The notes: generated by a model not told the origin, from the letters alone. A DNA stretch of 64,000 bases from Gigantopelta aegis (GCF_016097555.1 NC_054713.1:6598547-6662546); one strand, 5' to 3'. Shown: positions 1 through 13,052, counted from the stretch's first letter. Numbers and translations are program-made.

Positions 1-72
1 AGTTTGACATCCAGTAGCCAATGACTAATTAATCAATGTGCTCTAGTGGTGTCATTAAACAAAACAAACTCT
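1..72 (+). mobile_element. SINE tail A fragment, cut by window edge
   Basis: Ends TGCTCTAGTGGTGTCATTAA-ACAAAACAAACT, the 3' end of the most abundant SINE tail here (tail A; in reverse AGTTTGTTTTGTTTAACGAC). Orientation is head to tail on plus. Confidence 0.8.
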
Positions 73-261
73 TCTTTTTTTGTGTAGAAAAACTTATATT
101 TGTTATGTAAACCATGGTATGGGAACATCTACAGTTTGCCGCCCCCTCCCTCCGCCCCCCAAAAAAAAAACCTAATTAAATTAATAATAAAAAAAATATA
201 TATGTTATAATTTGTTTGTGAAAACACCCATGATGTAGCTAAGCTGTAAACGTTTTGCGTG

Positions 262-350
262 AGGTGTATTGGGATGTAGGATCGAACCCCCTCGGTGAAC
301 CATCTCAACCAATGGCTCACATTTAGTGTACCAAAGGCCATAGTACTATG
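262..350 (+). mobile_element. degraded SINE head fragment
   Basis: Holds GGATGTAGGATCGAACCCCC and, after a deletion, ACCAAAGGCCATAGTACT, matching SINE head and body pieces. Confidence 0.5.
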
Positions 351-2492
351 AAATCCTTTAATTTCGTGGGCTTGAATTTATGTTTTTTGATAGAATAAAC
401 ATTTCGTTTGGTAGTAAAATTTGTGGATAAAAAAAAAAGGTAGTGTTATAAATTTGTATTACAGGGAACATCTTGTTTTCAAAATCTTGATTAGCGATAT
501 TTCTTGTCAATTGAATATTGATTAGTAACTACTGCTTAATGATTTATAATTGTGCAGCAATGTCTGAAACCTGTGTAACAAATTGCGACACGATACTGAA
601 CAAAATGTTCCATGTATTGTACATAAGCATGTATTATATTTTTCTTGTGCTCTTAAATTCATTGACAGCACTAGTACACAAATTACATGAAAATTAGACC
701 ATGAATTAAAGTGATTCCACGGTGTGTGCTGTTCTGCATTTGGAAATTTTTACACATTCATTTTTCATTTTTCATTCAGGTTGTAGATTTTCCCATATTA
801 CACATTCATTTTTCATTTAGATTGTCGATTTTCCCATATCACAAATTATATTTACTTTGAAAAAAATAAAGAAATAAAAATTAAAATAAAAAGGACCATT
901 TATCACCGTGCTTCATTTTTAGTCGGCTTAAAATTATTATGCATATCATTTTTACTGTTTCTGAAAGCTTCTGGATATCAGTTTTAAGATGTATTATAAA
1001 CATACAGGGTCGAATTTACGTAGCCTGTTTTTGACTTACAATTACATATGGCATCTTTAACCATGTGTATTTACAATGCTTAAACATCTGTCTTTAAGAG
1101 AAAGTATCTTCATAAATTCGGACTTGAATTTTCAACTGTATTTTACTATGTTTACTTATTTGGCAATGAAATGCTTTAGTCTTCTATTTTCAGAAAAAAA
1201 GATTTATTATATTTTACTTTGTAAACGTGAATGAAATAACTTTACCAGAACAGTTTTCATTTGTTATGCGGCTGCTTGTTCTTTTGTTATTGAGTTGTGA
1301 GAAAACTAAAAGATTGAATTATTGTTATTGATTTTTAAAATATAAAATTGCATGGTGTTGCTTTTTGTTGTATGGTTGTTGCTGTGAACTATATACACCA
1401 TGAATTTCATTATTTTAATTTAGTTTTCTTGATTATTGTTTTGTAGAACATTTGTTACGTTGCTTATACAGTATTTTTTTGTGCAGTTTATTTATGTTTT
1501 TGTTGGTAAAGTTTACAAGAAAAAGAATATATAATATAGATTTGTTTGACATGTCTTCATTTACATAAATTTACATAATTCACACTGCCTTTTGAAAGCT
1601 TAGCTACATGTATTGTCATACATAAAAATACTGCTTGGAAAGTTAATCAATTCTTAGAATTATAATTATTAGAACTTTAATTTTCATAATTGTTAGGATT
1701 AATTTGCAAAATTGTCATCATTATAATTAAATGAAATTTCTGGAGTAATTTTTTTTTTATGTGCAATATTTACAGTGAATGTTAGGCAGAAAATCCATTT
1801 AGGGGGGAACCCAGTGACATGAGGTGGAATGCCAAGGGAACTTTGGGGGAGGTTTGCAGAGGATCGTAAAATTTTTTTAAATTAATATATAATAAAATTA
1901 TAACTGTCGTAAAATTTAGAGGGGGGGGGGGGGCTTGGGCCCCTGGGGCCCCCTCTAGATCCGCTTATGTTAGGTATGGAATTTAGAGGAGCTATCCTAG
2001 CTTTGTAGCCATACAATAGATAGTTGATTACTCTATTCACGTATACTACGTTTAGGAAATAAATCCTATTTTAAAAATTTGATATATGAAGTATTACATG
2101 GATAAATACATTTCATATTCCCTTTGACCCATTAATTTCAAATTGTTTTTAATTAAAGTATTGAAGGTGAAATAAAATATAAAAAAACATTTATTTAGTT
2201 ACTTACTACAAACATTAGGATGATTAGAACTTTACTGAACACAAAGATATTCATATTCTCAGCACAATTTCAAATTATTGTTGGCCTATTTAAAAACTTT
2301 TTTTAATTAAAGTATAGGGAAAAAAAAAACCCTCAACAAAACAATGAGTTACCTACAACTAAAATTAGATTGATCAGAAATCCATTGAACATAAAGAGAT
2401 TCATTTTCTAAGGAATATAAATAAATAAGTATATTGTAAAATAGTTAAAACAATACTCACCTGAAGTGCTTGGGTCAGCGGATCAAGGGATC
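351..2492. other. AT-rich intergenic stretch without genes
   Basis: I see no coding frame. It holds a two-unit imperfect repeat at 752-842 (ACACATTCATTTTTCATT...), many A/T homopolymers, and a GC-richer patch at 1795-1965 with a 14-base G run and GGGGCCCCCTCTAGATCCGC, which looks like a dispersed-repeat end. Confidence 0.6.
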
Positions 2493-2575
2493 GTTCATAT
2501 AGACGGGACAGTACATACCACAGCCTTTGATGTACATGTACCAGTCATAGGGCTCTGGTGAGGTCAGTAAATTTA
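2493..2575 (-). mobile_element. SINE body fragment
   Basis: Contains GACGGGACAGTACATACCAC-AGCCTTTGATGTAC and a shortened end, matching the SINE body in reverse. Confidence 0.5.
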
Positions 2576-3133
2576 TCTGTTTTCTTTATATATATATATA
2601 TACATAAAAACAACCAATAACCCAGCTTATTTATAGCAATTCCATCATCTGAACCGCAGGAACAATTAAAGTTAATATTTTCTATAATCAATTATAGATT
2701 TTTAAAACTACTGATCATATCGGTAGAGCCCAATAGATCAATTTTCAATTATAATCGATCATTGTAATGTGACTGCAAGAGATGGTGAATAAAATCGTTT
2801 AAGAAACAATGTAATACATGTACATAGATCAAAAGTTTTGTTCATTCTCTAGTGGCAGCCAAAATTGAAGATGTGATATGGAATTCTTTATGGATAGATT
2901 GAAAAACACCTACAACATGATGTCATGCCTTTCGGTGCAGCTGCCTTTTCGATGATGTTATACTGCATGGTGTTTTGACCCCACCAAAAACCCCTAACTC
3001 ATTGTCTGCTTACATATACTATTGTATTTTCATTTATATAAACAATAAATGTGCTGCAAGTGGGCAAGAAAAGTAATCGGTCATTGAATATATACGTTGG
3101 CAAACTGAACATCTCTTGCCATTTTCAGAAAAG
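2576..3133. other. non-coding stretch
   Basis: AT-rich with a short (TA)n at 2588-2603; no gene, RNA or recognisable repeat seen. Confidence 0.5.
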
Positions 3134-3436
3134 TGTTGGGATGTAGTCTAGTGGTAAAGCACTCGTCTGGTGTGCAATTGGTCTAGGATCGATCCCCATT
3201 GGTGTGCCCATTGAGCTGTGCCTGTGTTCCATAATATTGGCAATGGTATGTACTGTTCTGTCAGGGATAATGCATATAAAAGATCCCTTGCTGCTAATTG
3301 AAAAAAGTAGTTCATGGCGTGGCGACAGCGGGTTTCCTATCTCTTTATCTGTGTGGTCCTTAACCATATGTCTGATGCCATATAACCGTAAATAAAATGT
3401 GTTGAGTATGTCGTTAAATAAAACCTTTCTTTCTTT
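3134..3436 (+). mobile_element. full-length SINE, head 1 plus tail B
   Basis: Starts with a tRNA-like head (GATGTAGTCTAGTGGTAAAG as A box, CTAGGATCGATCCCC as B box), then the shared body (AAAAGATCCCTTGCTGCTAA) and tail B (CATATAACCGTAAATAAAAT-GTGTTGAGT), ending in TTTCTTTCTTT. A good reference copy. Confidence 0.88.
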
Positions 3437-4423
3437 AAAATCTCATCAATTAAGTAATAATTGATTCAGTATTTAATTGTATTCTGGTAGTCACGTTGGA
3501 ATCTTACGTATATTATATGTGTTCATCAAACAAGACAGCACACACACACAGTTTTGTACTGGTTGTGGCCAGTAGTACAATTTTCCCAACATGTTCACCA
3601 AATGTATTTGACCCAGTAATCATCATTTGAGATTGAAGGGGCAAAAAAAGAAAATAAAACTGGGTCCACTGTACCCCCCCCCCCCCCCCCCCCCCAACCT
3701 CCACAATTTATTACCCATCACACGTTAGGAGCACTAGTGTAATTGTGATGTTGAGTATCCCATAAAGTTTGAAATGATCCCCCCCCCCCCCAAAAAAGTA
3801 CTGTACTGAAAAATACTAAATGATGTCCGACACATTGTCCCTCGATTTTCACATTTGTAAACTTGTTTTCTGTATTAAATTTATGTTTTTAGACATGCAT
3901 TATCTGTTTCTAATAGATAATAATCACATTTGCGTGGGCAAAATTAACAAAGCTTGTTTTAGAAATGTATGGGTCTCCACACTTGCCTTTAACCAAAATA
4001 GAAAAAAAGAAGCAATTTTGTAGACCTGGTTCATACGTCGTCGTTTTTTTTTTTTTTACACAACACTCCCGCTTAGGTAATGACTATACATTTATATGTA
4101 TATCTTGTTTCAATGGTTTCTAGAGGGATTTTTTTTTTTTTTTTTTTTTTATCTTATTTTCCCACAGAAAACCACTATCACCATATTCATATTAAAGTAT
4201 TCAGGATCTCAGTTAACTTGATGAAATAACAGATTTTGTTTATGGGTTTAAAGAAAAAAAAAATTGTATATGGGTTTGTATGTATATTATTGAATAGATA
4301 TAATATTATTTTCTTTGGTTGATAATGTATGATAAACATTCAATAAAATACACATTTATAAGAAAACAATAAGAGATTTTGTCATCAATTTGCACAACCA
4401 ACTATTGTTAGTTGATGGTTAGA
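3437..4423. other. non-coding stretch with homopolymers
   Basis: No gene seen. Contains a C run at 3676-3695, another at 3780-3791, and T runs near 4045 and 4132-4150. Confidence 0.55.
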
Positions 4424-4500
4424 GTTTATTTTGTTTAACGACACACTAGTGTAAGAGCCGTTTGATTAATTAACCATTGGTTATAAGATGTTGGTAATTG
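4424..4500 (-). mobile_element. SINE tail A fragment, minus
   Basis: AGTTTATTTTGTTTAACGAC then ATTAATTAACCATTGGTTAT: reversed tail A, truncated where the next SINE begins. Confidence 0.7.
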
Positions 4501-4800
4501 GTCAGTCGGTTGAGTGCTCACTTAACCATTGGTTATAAGATGTTGGTAATTGGTCAGTCGGTTGAGTGCTCACTTAAGGTGCTTGGGTTGCAGGATTAGT
4601 TTTTTCTCATTCCAACCAGTGCACCACAATTGTTCAAAGGCTGTGGTATGTGCTTTGCTGTCTGTGGAAAAGTGCATGTAAAAGATCCCTTGTCAGGTTT
4701 TTTCCGATGACTACGTGTCAGAATTACCAAATGTTTGATATCCAATAGCCGATGAATAATTAATCAATGTGCTCTAGTAGTGTCGTTAAACAAAGCACAC
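4471..4800 (+). mobile_element. SINE with head 2 and tail A, junction duplicated
   Basis: Head 2 is a different tRNA-like sequence (GTCAGTCGGTTGAGTGCTCA then TGCTTGGGTTGCAGGAT). Body and tail A follow, ending GTGTCGTTAAACAAAGC. A 52-bp segment (4471-4522, 4523-4574) that joins the preceding reversed tail to this head is duplicated exactly. Confidence 0.8.
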
Positions 4801-5021
4801 ATTTTGTCTTCATTTGGTAATTCCGAGACATGGTGTTTAGAGAAAACTTGCGACATCTTTTACATGCTAGACGGGACAGCTCATACCACCATATTATCAT
4901 GATGAGGATGAGAGAGAGAGAGATTGTTCATATGTACCACAAAGGTTTTGAACACCTGTCTCTGGCTTAACCTCTGACATCACCAACTGTGGGCTCAAGA
5001 AAAAAAGTCTGAGGAGAATTA

Positions 5022-5413
5022 TTGAAAGAAAGAAATGTTTTATTTAACAACGCACTCAACACATTTTATTTACGGTTATATGGCGTCAGACATATGGTTA
5101 AGGACCACACAGATATTGAGAAAGGAAACCCGCTGTCGCCACTACATGGGCTACTCTTTCCGATTAGCAGCAAGGGATCTTTTATTTGCGCTTCCCACAG
5201 GCAGGATAGCACAAACCATGGCCTTTGTTGAACCAGTTATGGATCACTGGTCGGGTGCAAGTGGTTTACACCTACCCATTGAGCCTTGCGGAGCACTCAC
5301 TCAGGGCTTGGAGTCGGTATCTGGATTAAAAACCCATGCCTCGACTGGGATCCAAACCCAGTACCTACCAGCCTGTAGACCGATGGCTTAACCACGACGC
5401 CACTGAGGCCGGT
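5022..5413 (-). mobile_element. chimeric SINE: head 3 joined to tail B
   Basis: On minus the element starts GGCCTCAGTGGCGTCGTGGT-TAAGCCATCGG (head 3, otherwise found in the separate head-3 SINE family), runs into the common SINE body, and ends with tail B and AAAGAAAG. It is a mosaic of two families. Confidence 0.85.
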
Positions 5414-5491
5414 AAGGAGAAGAATTATTGAAGCAAATTAAAACTTGACGAGTCTGGAGAATTTAGAAATGGAGAATACATATACTGTATG

Positions 5492-5661
5492 CAGGGGCGT
5501 AACGTGATCTGGACCTGGGGGTTTGAATATGAACCAAGTGGACCCTTTTTCTGTTGTTTTTGCACCACTAGAAACTCCATTTGTATAAACCTGTTTTAGC
5601 TCTGAAAGTGGACCATTTGGGGGGGGGGGGGGTCTTCCGAACCTCCCCAGCCTATGCCCCT
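5492..5661. mobile_element. small TIR element (MITE-like)
   Basis: Starts CAGGGGCGTAAC and ends CCTATGCCCCTG, imperfect inverted ends about 12 bp long, with a 13-base G run inside. No clear target duplication. Confidence 0.5.
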
Positions 5662-5800
5662 GATATAAATAGTCATTGGATACAATTTATCTTGCAAGGT
5701 GTTTCAAAGTGTATTTCTAGCAAGTGAAAGGAAGGTGGATATATTTGTAACGAGTTGCAAGATAGTGGTATTTTGTGGATATGAAAATAGCATTACATTT

Positions 5801-6906
5801 CTGGGGCGGGACGTAGCTCAAGTGGTACAGCGCTCGCCTTATGCGCGATTGATCTAGGATCGATTCCTGTCGGTGGGCACATTTAGTGTTTAGCAGTTGA
5901 ATGCAGTGAATTTATTTGTGTTTAGTAGTGGACATGTAACATGCTTGCCATCTTGGTACTGTGGGGCGGGACGTAGCCCAGTGGTACAGCGATTGATCTA
6001 GGATCGATTCCTGTCGGTGGGCACATTTAGTGTTTAGCAGTTGAATGCAGTGAATTTATTTGTGTTTAGTAGTGGACATGTAACATGCTTGCCATCTTGG
6101 TACTGTGGGGCGGGACGTAGCCCAGTGGTACAGCGCTCGCCTTATGCGCGATTGATCTAGGATCGATTCCTGTCGGTGGGCACATTTAGTGTTTAGCAGT
6201 TGAATGCAGTGAATTTATTTGAGTTTAGTAGTGGACATGTAACATGCTTGCCATCTTGGTACTGTGGGGCGGGACGTAGCCCAGTGGTAACGCATTCACT
6301 TGATGTGTGGTCGCTCTAGGATCGATCCCTGTCGGTTGGCACATTTAGTGTTTAGCAGTTGAATGCAGTGAATTTATTTGAGTTTAGTAGTGGACATGTA
6401 ACATGCTTGCCATCTTGGTACTGTGGGGCGGGACGTAGCCCAGTGGTAACACATTCACTTGATGTGTGGTCGCTCTAGGATCGATCCCTGTCGGTGGGCA
6501 CATTTAGTGTTTAGCAGTTGAATGCAGTGAATTTATTTGAGTTTAGTAGTGGACATGTAACATGCTTGCCATCTTGGTACTGTGGGGTGGGACGTAGCCC
6601 AGTGGTAAAGCATTCACTTGATGTGTGGTCGATCTAGGATCGATCCCAGTCAGTGGACCCATTGGGCTATTTCTCTTTCCAGCCAGTGCTCCACAACTGA
6701 TGTAACAAACGCCATGGTATGTACTATCCTGTCTGTGGGATGGTGCATATAAAAGATATCCCTTGCTGCTAATCGAAAAGAGTAGCCCATGAAGTGGTGA
6801 CAGCGGGTTTCTTCTCATATCTGTGTTGTCCTTAACCATTTGTTCGATGCCATATAACTGTAAATAAAATGTGTTGAGTGCATTGTTAAATAAAACATTT
6901 CCTTCA
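5801..6906 (+). mobile_element. tandem array of SINE heads ending in a complete SINE
   Basis: Six starts of GGGGCGGGACGTAGC(C/T)CA lie at 5803, 5963, 6107, 6266, 6425 and 6584 (period 159-160; one unit lacks 16 bp). Each of the first five units has head 1 followed by an unrelated segment (CATTTAGTGTTTAGCAGTTG ... CATCTTGGTACTGT). The sixth head runs into a complete body and tail B. Confidence 0.9.
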
Positions 6907-7290
6907 TTCCATTTCTCTTGTGCTGCATTCGTGCTTTCACACTAATATGCACAGAGCAATCAATTTCAAGAGTGTTTATTTCATTAGTTGGCATGGCTTC
7001 AGTATCCAGGTCATCCTCATGGATCAGCCAATCGGATATCACTGTATGATGACAAAATCTCAGTGTTCCACCAATATTAACATGTCTGGATTTAAAAATA
7101 ATAATAATTTGTAACCCACGTTCATTTCTAATTATTGAAGACAAAACAATTATGAGATATTGTTGTTTTAATATGATAAGCACTAACAGTAGGATACATG
7201 ACAAATGCTTTTGAAAACAAATAAAGACAAACACAACAAAGTATATACAGTACAGTTTACACACACATAACAGTAAATAAACCAACTGCA

Positions 7291-7672
7291 GATATCCTGT
7301 ACAAAAGAAAAATATATATGTAACAAAAACAATTTCAGACACACAAAAACGTCTTGTTTTGTTTTTAACGACACCTTCAAACATACAAAATAACATATAT
7401 TTAAGTGCTATGTGGATCTTTTAAACAAGAAACCATTTTCATTTCTTCCATCTTAAAAACTGAAGGTCTGTTCGAATTGTAGAATCTGATATCCTGTACA
7501 AAAGAAAAATGTATATTTAACAAAAACAATTTCAGACATACAAAAACTTCTTGTTTTGTTTTTTAACGACACCTTCACACATACAAAATAACATATTTAA
7601 GTGCTATATGGATCTTTTAAACAAGACACCATTTCCATTTTTTCCATCTTAAAAACTGAAGGTCTGTTCGAG
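7291..7672. repeat. two-copy tandem duplication, period about 197 bp
   Basis: GATATCCTGTACAAAAGAAA to AAAAACTGAAGGTCTGTTCG occurs at 7291 and again at 7488. Both copies contain a TTTTTAACGACACCTTCA motif like the SINE 3' tails. Confidence 0.85.
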
Positions 7673-7828
7673 AGAATACATGTAGTTTGAGGGTGGAAGG
7701 AGGCAAAAATTAAATTTTGTCTACACACTATTTGATTTCTGATGCAGAACAACTGACATTATTTTGATCTTGGTTCAATCTCCACTGTCACTGGAGACAA
7801 TATACAGACACAGTGAAAGAACATGTAA

Positions 7829-7912
7829 AGTTTGATTCGTTTAACAACACTACTAGAGCACAATTAATTAATCATCGGCTATTGGATGTCTGACACTTCG
7901 TAATTCTGGTAT
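7829..7912 (-). mobile_element. SINE tail A fragment
   Basis: AAGTTTGATTCGTTTAACAA, then ATTAATCATCGGCTATTGGA: tail A, truncated. Confidence 0.75.
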
Positions 7913-8942
7913 AGGGGAGAAAAAAACTTCTGCAACCCTCCTATAAGGTTTCTGGAACAGCTCTCAGTTCTAAGATCTCTATACATAACACAAGCATTTC
8001 AACTGATGTATCTAACAAGTTCACAGAGGTATGAAAATGGTGTTTAACATTTTATTCAATATACAATATTAACAACTACATTTTGCATAAAAATCAACAT
8101 GAATATTGACATCATTATCAATATTAATGATAAAGAATAAATTGCTAATGTGAACCTGATAACACTACATCACAATATATTTAATGTGGAATTGAAGGTT
8201 GGGGTGCATGTGTGTGTATGTATATGTTAGGCCCCTCAAGTTAACACAGAATTATATAGAAAAACATTTCCTCTCAAGTGTCAAATTCACAGTATAATAA
8301 ATTGATATCGGTGTGTAACAAGACGACCCATTTTTTTGGTGCCCACGTGGAAATTATTTGGCATGAATACGCACAAGCAAGAGCAATTACTTGTGCCAAA
8401 CCATAATGCTTGGCAGACACCTACCGATTAACACAGACTCGACTGTCCAGTCAGTATTAATTAGTATGTGTGCACCAAGCATTAGGACAATCGCATCAGC
8501 ATTAATTGGAAAGTGTGTGCCAAGCATTAGGACTGATAAGGATGTAAAGATAGTATTAATCTATATTGCACAACACGACAAATGGTAGTTTTTTGGCAAT
8601 TACTTAAAACTTCCTTCTAGGTGCAGAAAACATTTTGTTCTGACAATGAAGCAAAAAGTCAAGTGCTGTATTAAAAACCTTCCTCATTGCTGTACATAAT
8701 ATATGATATGTATCATAACACAGGGAACCTATACTGCGATATACTGTGATACAAAATTTAAAATAATTTCCATCCCTACTATTTAGCAGAGGCTGGATGC
8801 TAAAGAAAAATGGAGGGTGGTGGTGGTGCAATATTTAAATATGTGACCTACAATATTCAAGAAGGGCTGCAACAATTAAAAATGGCACCTACAACATTCA
8901 AAAGTACTCTTAACATGCATTGTATATGGCAATACTCCCCCA
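7913..8942. other. non-coding stretch
   Basis: No gene. A short local repeat at about 8400-8545 (CCAAGCATTAGGAC twice, with GTATTAATT copies) is the only structure noticed. Confidence 0.5.
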
Positions 8943-9365
8943 CAGTACCCAGAAGGAAGGAAGGAAGGAAATGTTTTATTTAACGACGCACTCAACACAT
9001 TTTGTTTACGGTCATATGGCGTCGGACATATGGTTAAGAACCACACAGATATTGAGAGAGAAAACCCGCTGTTGCCACCTCATGGCCTACTCTTTTCTAT
9101 TAGCAAGGGATCTTTTATATGCACCATCCCACAGCCAGGATAGTACATACCACAGCCTTTGTTACACCAGTTGTGGAGCACTGGCTTGAACGAAAAATAG
9201 CCCAATGGGTTCACCGACAGGGATTGATCCTAGACCGACCGTGCATCAAGTGAATGCTTTACCACTGGGCTACGTCCCGCCCCACAGTACCAAGATGGCA
9301 AGCATGTTACATGTCCACTACTAAACACAAATAAATTTATTGTATTCAACTGCTAAACACTGGAT
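8943..9365 (-). mobile_element. full-length SINE (head 1, tail B) with extra 5' segment
   Basis: Reversed tail B (GGAAATGTTTTATTTAACGA), body and head 1 (GGCTACGTCCCGCCCC), followed by CACAGTACCAAGATGGCAAG ... CAACTGCTAAACACT. This last part is the same non-SINE segment that alternates with heads in the 5.8-kb array. Confidence 0.88.
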
Positions 9366-9665
9366 TAAAAACACCCTCCACACCCTCACCTGGATCCACT
9401 GATTCTGTTTATCCTTGATATATATATGTATATCTATTCTGTTTGCAGGTCCCACTAGATGACTCTTGTGTACTAAAGGTATCAATGTGTGTGTCACAGA
9501 AAAAACTATTTTCTATAAATATTAGGTTAACCTTTGGTATGCAGTATTTTGTAAGATAAGGGTCGTGGTTTTCATAATTTATTAGGCCATTCAAACATGA
9601 ATGGCACTATGTAATATTAGATTATATTATGTCAAGGTATAATACCGATACTAGGTACTAGGTTC

Positions 9666-10110
<445 letters not shown>

Positions 10111-10235
10111 GATGTCAGAACTACACCATCCACACAGGCATCCTGCAAACCATCTATCCAACCATCTATGTATGCCTATCTGACTTTAATGTTCGTGTGT
10201 GGACTGTTTATTACTGAAAAAAAACCACATTAAAG

Positions 10236-10400
10236 TTAACAGTTTGTTTTGTTTAATGATACCACTAGAGCACATTGATTAATTAAACATCAGCTACAGG
10301 ATGTGAACTATTTATAAATTCTGACATATACTCATCAGAGGAAACCTGCCAAATTTTCGCATTAGGAGCAAGGGGGCCGATATGCCCGTTGTGGGGCACT
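10236..10400 (-). mobile_element. SINE tail A, truncated
   Basis: CAGTTTGTTTTGTTTAATGA, ATCAGCTACAGGATGTG and ACTCATCAGAGGAAACCTGC; the head is missing. Confidence 0.75.
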
Positions 10401-10845
10401 GTTTGGGATGGGGAAAATGAAATATAAGTCTGAAGAGGTTCGGTCTTACAACACAAGCACCTCAGGTGAGAGCTCAAACAACCGAGATAAATTCCATCCT
10501 TAAAGACACATTAAGCACCACACATTACCAAAATGTTCTCATCAAAATAAATACTGCAACACAAATTTCACTGAATGACATGTCTCGCCTACTATGAACG
10601 TTTTCGTGCACTGTGATGAACATCCATACAGGTGCAACTATAAAGCAAGTTTCATTTGTGCAAGTTTGCGAGAAAATGATCTAAATCCTGAAACTTGAAA
10701 ACTTTGATGCAAATATTGATGTGGTCCCCGTCAAAAAGATAATACCTATATATCGCCTACTTGGTAAAAATTAGACAAAAATGGCAAAACAATATTAATA
10801 TCAACATAAAAATTAATAATCAAAATAATCTCATGCTCATCAACT

Positions 10846-10916
10846 GACAGGGATTGATCCCGTGACCCAGCACACACCAGGTGAGCACTCTACCACTGAG
10901 CTACATTCAACCCCTT
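10846..10916 (-). mobile_element. isolated tRNA-like SINE head
   Basis: On minus: TGTAGCTCAGTGGTAGAGTG as A box and GGGATCAATCCCTGTC as B box. It is close to a tRNA gene in pattern, but the 3' half does not fold as a tRNA, so I call a SINE head. Confidence 0.55.
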
Positions 10917-11082
10917 CAACTCAGGTGTGTCAATTTGATAAAAAAAATTTTTAATATAATACACCCTGTTTTATACAGTTAAATAAAATATATATGAAAC
11001 ATACTGGGTAGAATTTACAAGCCTGGGTTTAACACAGGCGTCTAAGCACTGTAAATATATGTAGTTACATGTAGTTGTAAAA

Positions 11083-11167
11083 GTTTACTTTGTTTAACGA
11101 CACCACTAGAGCACACTGATTTATGAATCTTCGGCTAATGGATGTCAAACATTTGGTAATTCTGACA
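11083..11167 (-). mobile_element. SINE tail A fragment
   Basis: AAAGTTTACTTTGTTTAACG to TTTGGTAATTCTGACATATA. Confidence 0.8.
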
Positions 11168-11177
11168 TATAAACAAA

Positions 11178-11455
11178 AAAGTTTGTTTTGTTTAACGACA
11201 CCACTGGAGCATATTAATTAAATAATCATCGGTTATGGGATGTCAAACATTTGGTCATTCTCACATGTAGTCTTAGAAAGAAAACCCGCTACATTTTTCC
11301 ATTAGTAGCAAAGGAATTTTTATAAATGCACCATCCCATAAACAGGATAGTGCATACCCCAGCCTTTGATATACTAGTCGTGGTGCACTGGTTGCGATCG
11401 TAGACCAACCACACATCGGGCGAATGCTTTACTACTAGGCTACATCCCACCCCTA
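11178..11455 (-). mobile_element. SINE, head 1 plus tail A, nearly complete
   Basis: Tail A (AGTTTGTTTTGTTTAACGAC), body (GCACCATCCCATAAACAGGA) and head (CTAGGCTACATCCCACCCC), with a small internal deletion near the B box. Confidence 0.85.
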
Positions 11456-11795
11456 CATAAGTGTAAACCAAAAATAGACTTTTGTAAATTCAGCCCAATG
11501 TGTCTGGGTATCAAAAACAAACTTCAAAAATATGTACAGGTACGGGCATTCCATAACCTTCAAGCACCAAAATGATATGAAAATCCCCTATATGGGGGAG
11601 ATATGGAGCCATGTGTTTAACATACAGGTATAAAACTAAAAAAATATCATTATACCCCTCCCTCCCCCACCAACCCCACCCAGGCAGTATACACATGTGA
11701 GTCAAATTCAAGTGGTCATCTTCTAAGGAAGCTAACCGTCCTTACAAATAACCTCAATATTCCTCCAAACCATTACAGCAACAGTCCTGCTGTGA

Positions 11796-12078
11796 GGTTG
11801 TTTTGTCTAACACCACGACTAGAGCATTAATCTAGAAACATTAATCATCGGCTACTGGATGTCAAACATTTGTTAATTCTGACATATAGTCTTAGAGAGG
11901 AAACCCGCTACATTTCCCCCATTACCAGCAAGGGATCTTTTATATGCACTTTCCGACAAACAAGAGAGCTCATACCGGTCATGGTGCAGTACTGGCTGGA
12001 ACGAGAAATAGCCTAATGGGTCCACCAATGGGGATCGATCCTAGATCGACTGTATCAGGCGAGCGCTTTACCACAGTA
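11796..12078 (-). mobile_element. SINE, head 1 plus tail A
   Basis: GAGGTTGTTTTGTCTAACAC through GATCGATCCTAGATCGAC and GCGAGCGCTTTACCAC; extreme 5' end lost. Confidence 0.85.
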
Positions 12079-12821
12079 ACAGCAAATAATGAATGCAATT
12101 AAACCCTCAGTCCATAGTGCCAAAAGTTGACCATGTTATTGGCAATCAGTTCGACATTACTGACATTCAATATCGACATTATCACGCTGTATGATATACC
12201 GTCATTACTACACTAGCAGTAAATTAAATTTTCATACGTTCCCTATTTCTTTCCATCAATATATGACATACTACCGAGTTATATCAGCCATTTAACAGAA
12301 TTTAATCACTGTACACATAACTTATCACATTATAATATCAAGTAATATATTTGGCTATTTTCATTATCTCAAATTTTGGACTTAACAAGTTTTGTAACAA
12401 ACATACAGTATTTCAATTTGATCCATACATGCTCATGCATATACACTAAATGAACAGTTCCAGATATGGTTAATGAATTACATAAATAATGATTAATATC
12501 ATCACATATTGCAGCGTATAAGATGAGGTATTGATTATATGAAATAATAATAATATATACATGTATATATACAATGTGTATTTACATGTACTGGAGTTTA
12601 TCCCACAACCACTGTTTGTACGGGTATATTAACCGAATGTAGTGACTGTTTATAGCAAAGTCATCAACTGCTATTAGTAGTTCCTGTTTGTTGGTTTGAT
12701 GAATGACAAAATAAACCCCGTTTTGTACAGTAAAATGAAGAAATATATGAAATATATTGGGCAGAATTTATGAAGCGTGTCTTTCTTTTAACGCAGGTGT
12801 TTAAGCATTGTAAATATGTAC
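12079..12821. other. AT-rich non-coding stretch
   Basis: No gene or RNA. Short palindromic TATATACATGTATATATA near 12555. Confidence 0.5.
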
Positions 12822-13052
12822 ATGAAGTAAATGTTTGTTCTGTTTAACGACACCACTAGAGCACACTGACTTATTAATCATCAGCTGTTGGATGTGAAAC
12901 ATTTGATAATTTTAACATGTACACATGTAGTCTTAGAGAAGAAACCCGCTACATTTTCCCATTACTAGCAAGGGATCCTTTATATGCACCATCCCACACA
13001 CAGGATAGCACATACCATGACCGTTGATATACCAGTTGTGGTGCACTGGTTG
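12822..13052 (-). mobile_element. SINE tail A plus body, head missing
   Basis: AAATGTTTGTTCTGTTTAAC to GTTGTGGTGCACTGGTTGGA; interrupted where the next SINE copy begins. Confidence 0.82.

Noticed and set aside
6815-7396. 193-residue minus-strand frame
   Set aside because: Part is SINE tail, the rest is AT-rich low-complexity Leu/Val/Phe; no exon signals.
10846-10916. Possible tRNA gene on minus
   Set aside because: Has A- and B-box patterns but no full cloverleaf; matches SINE heads nearby.
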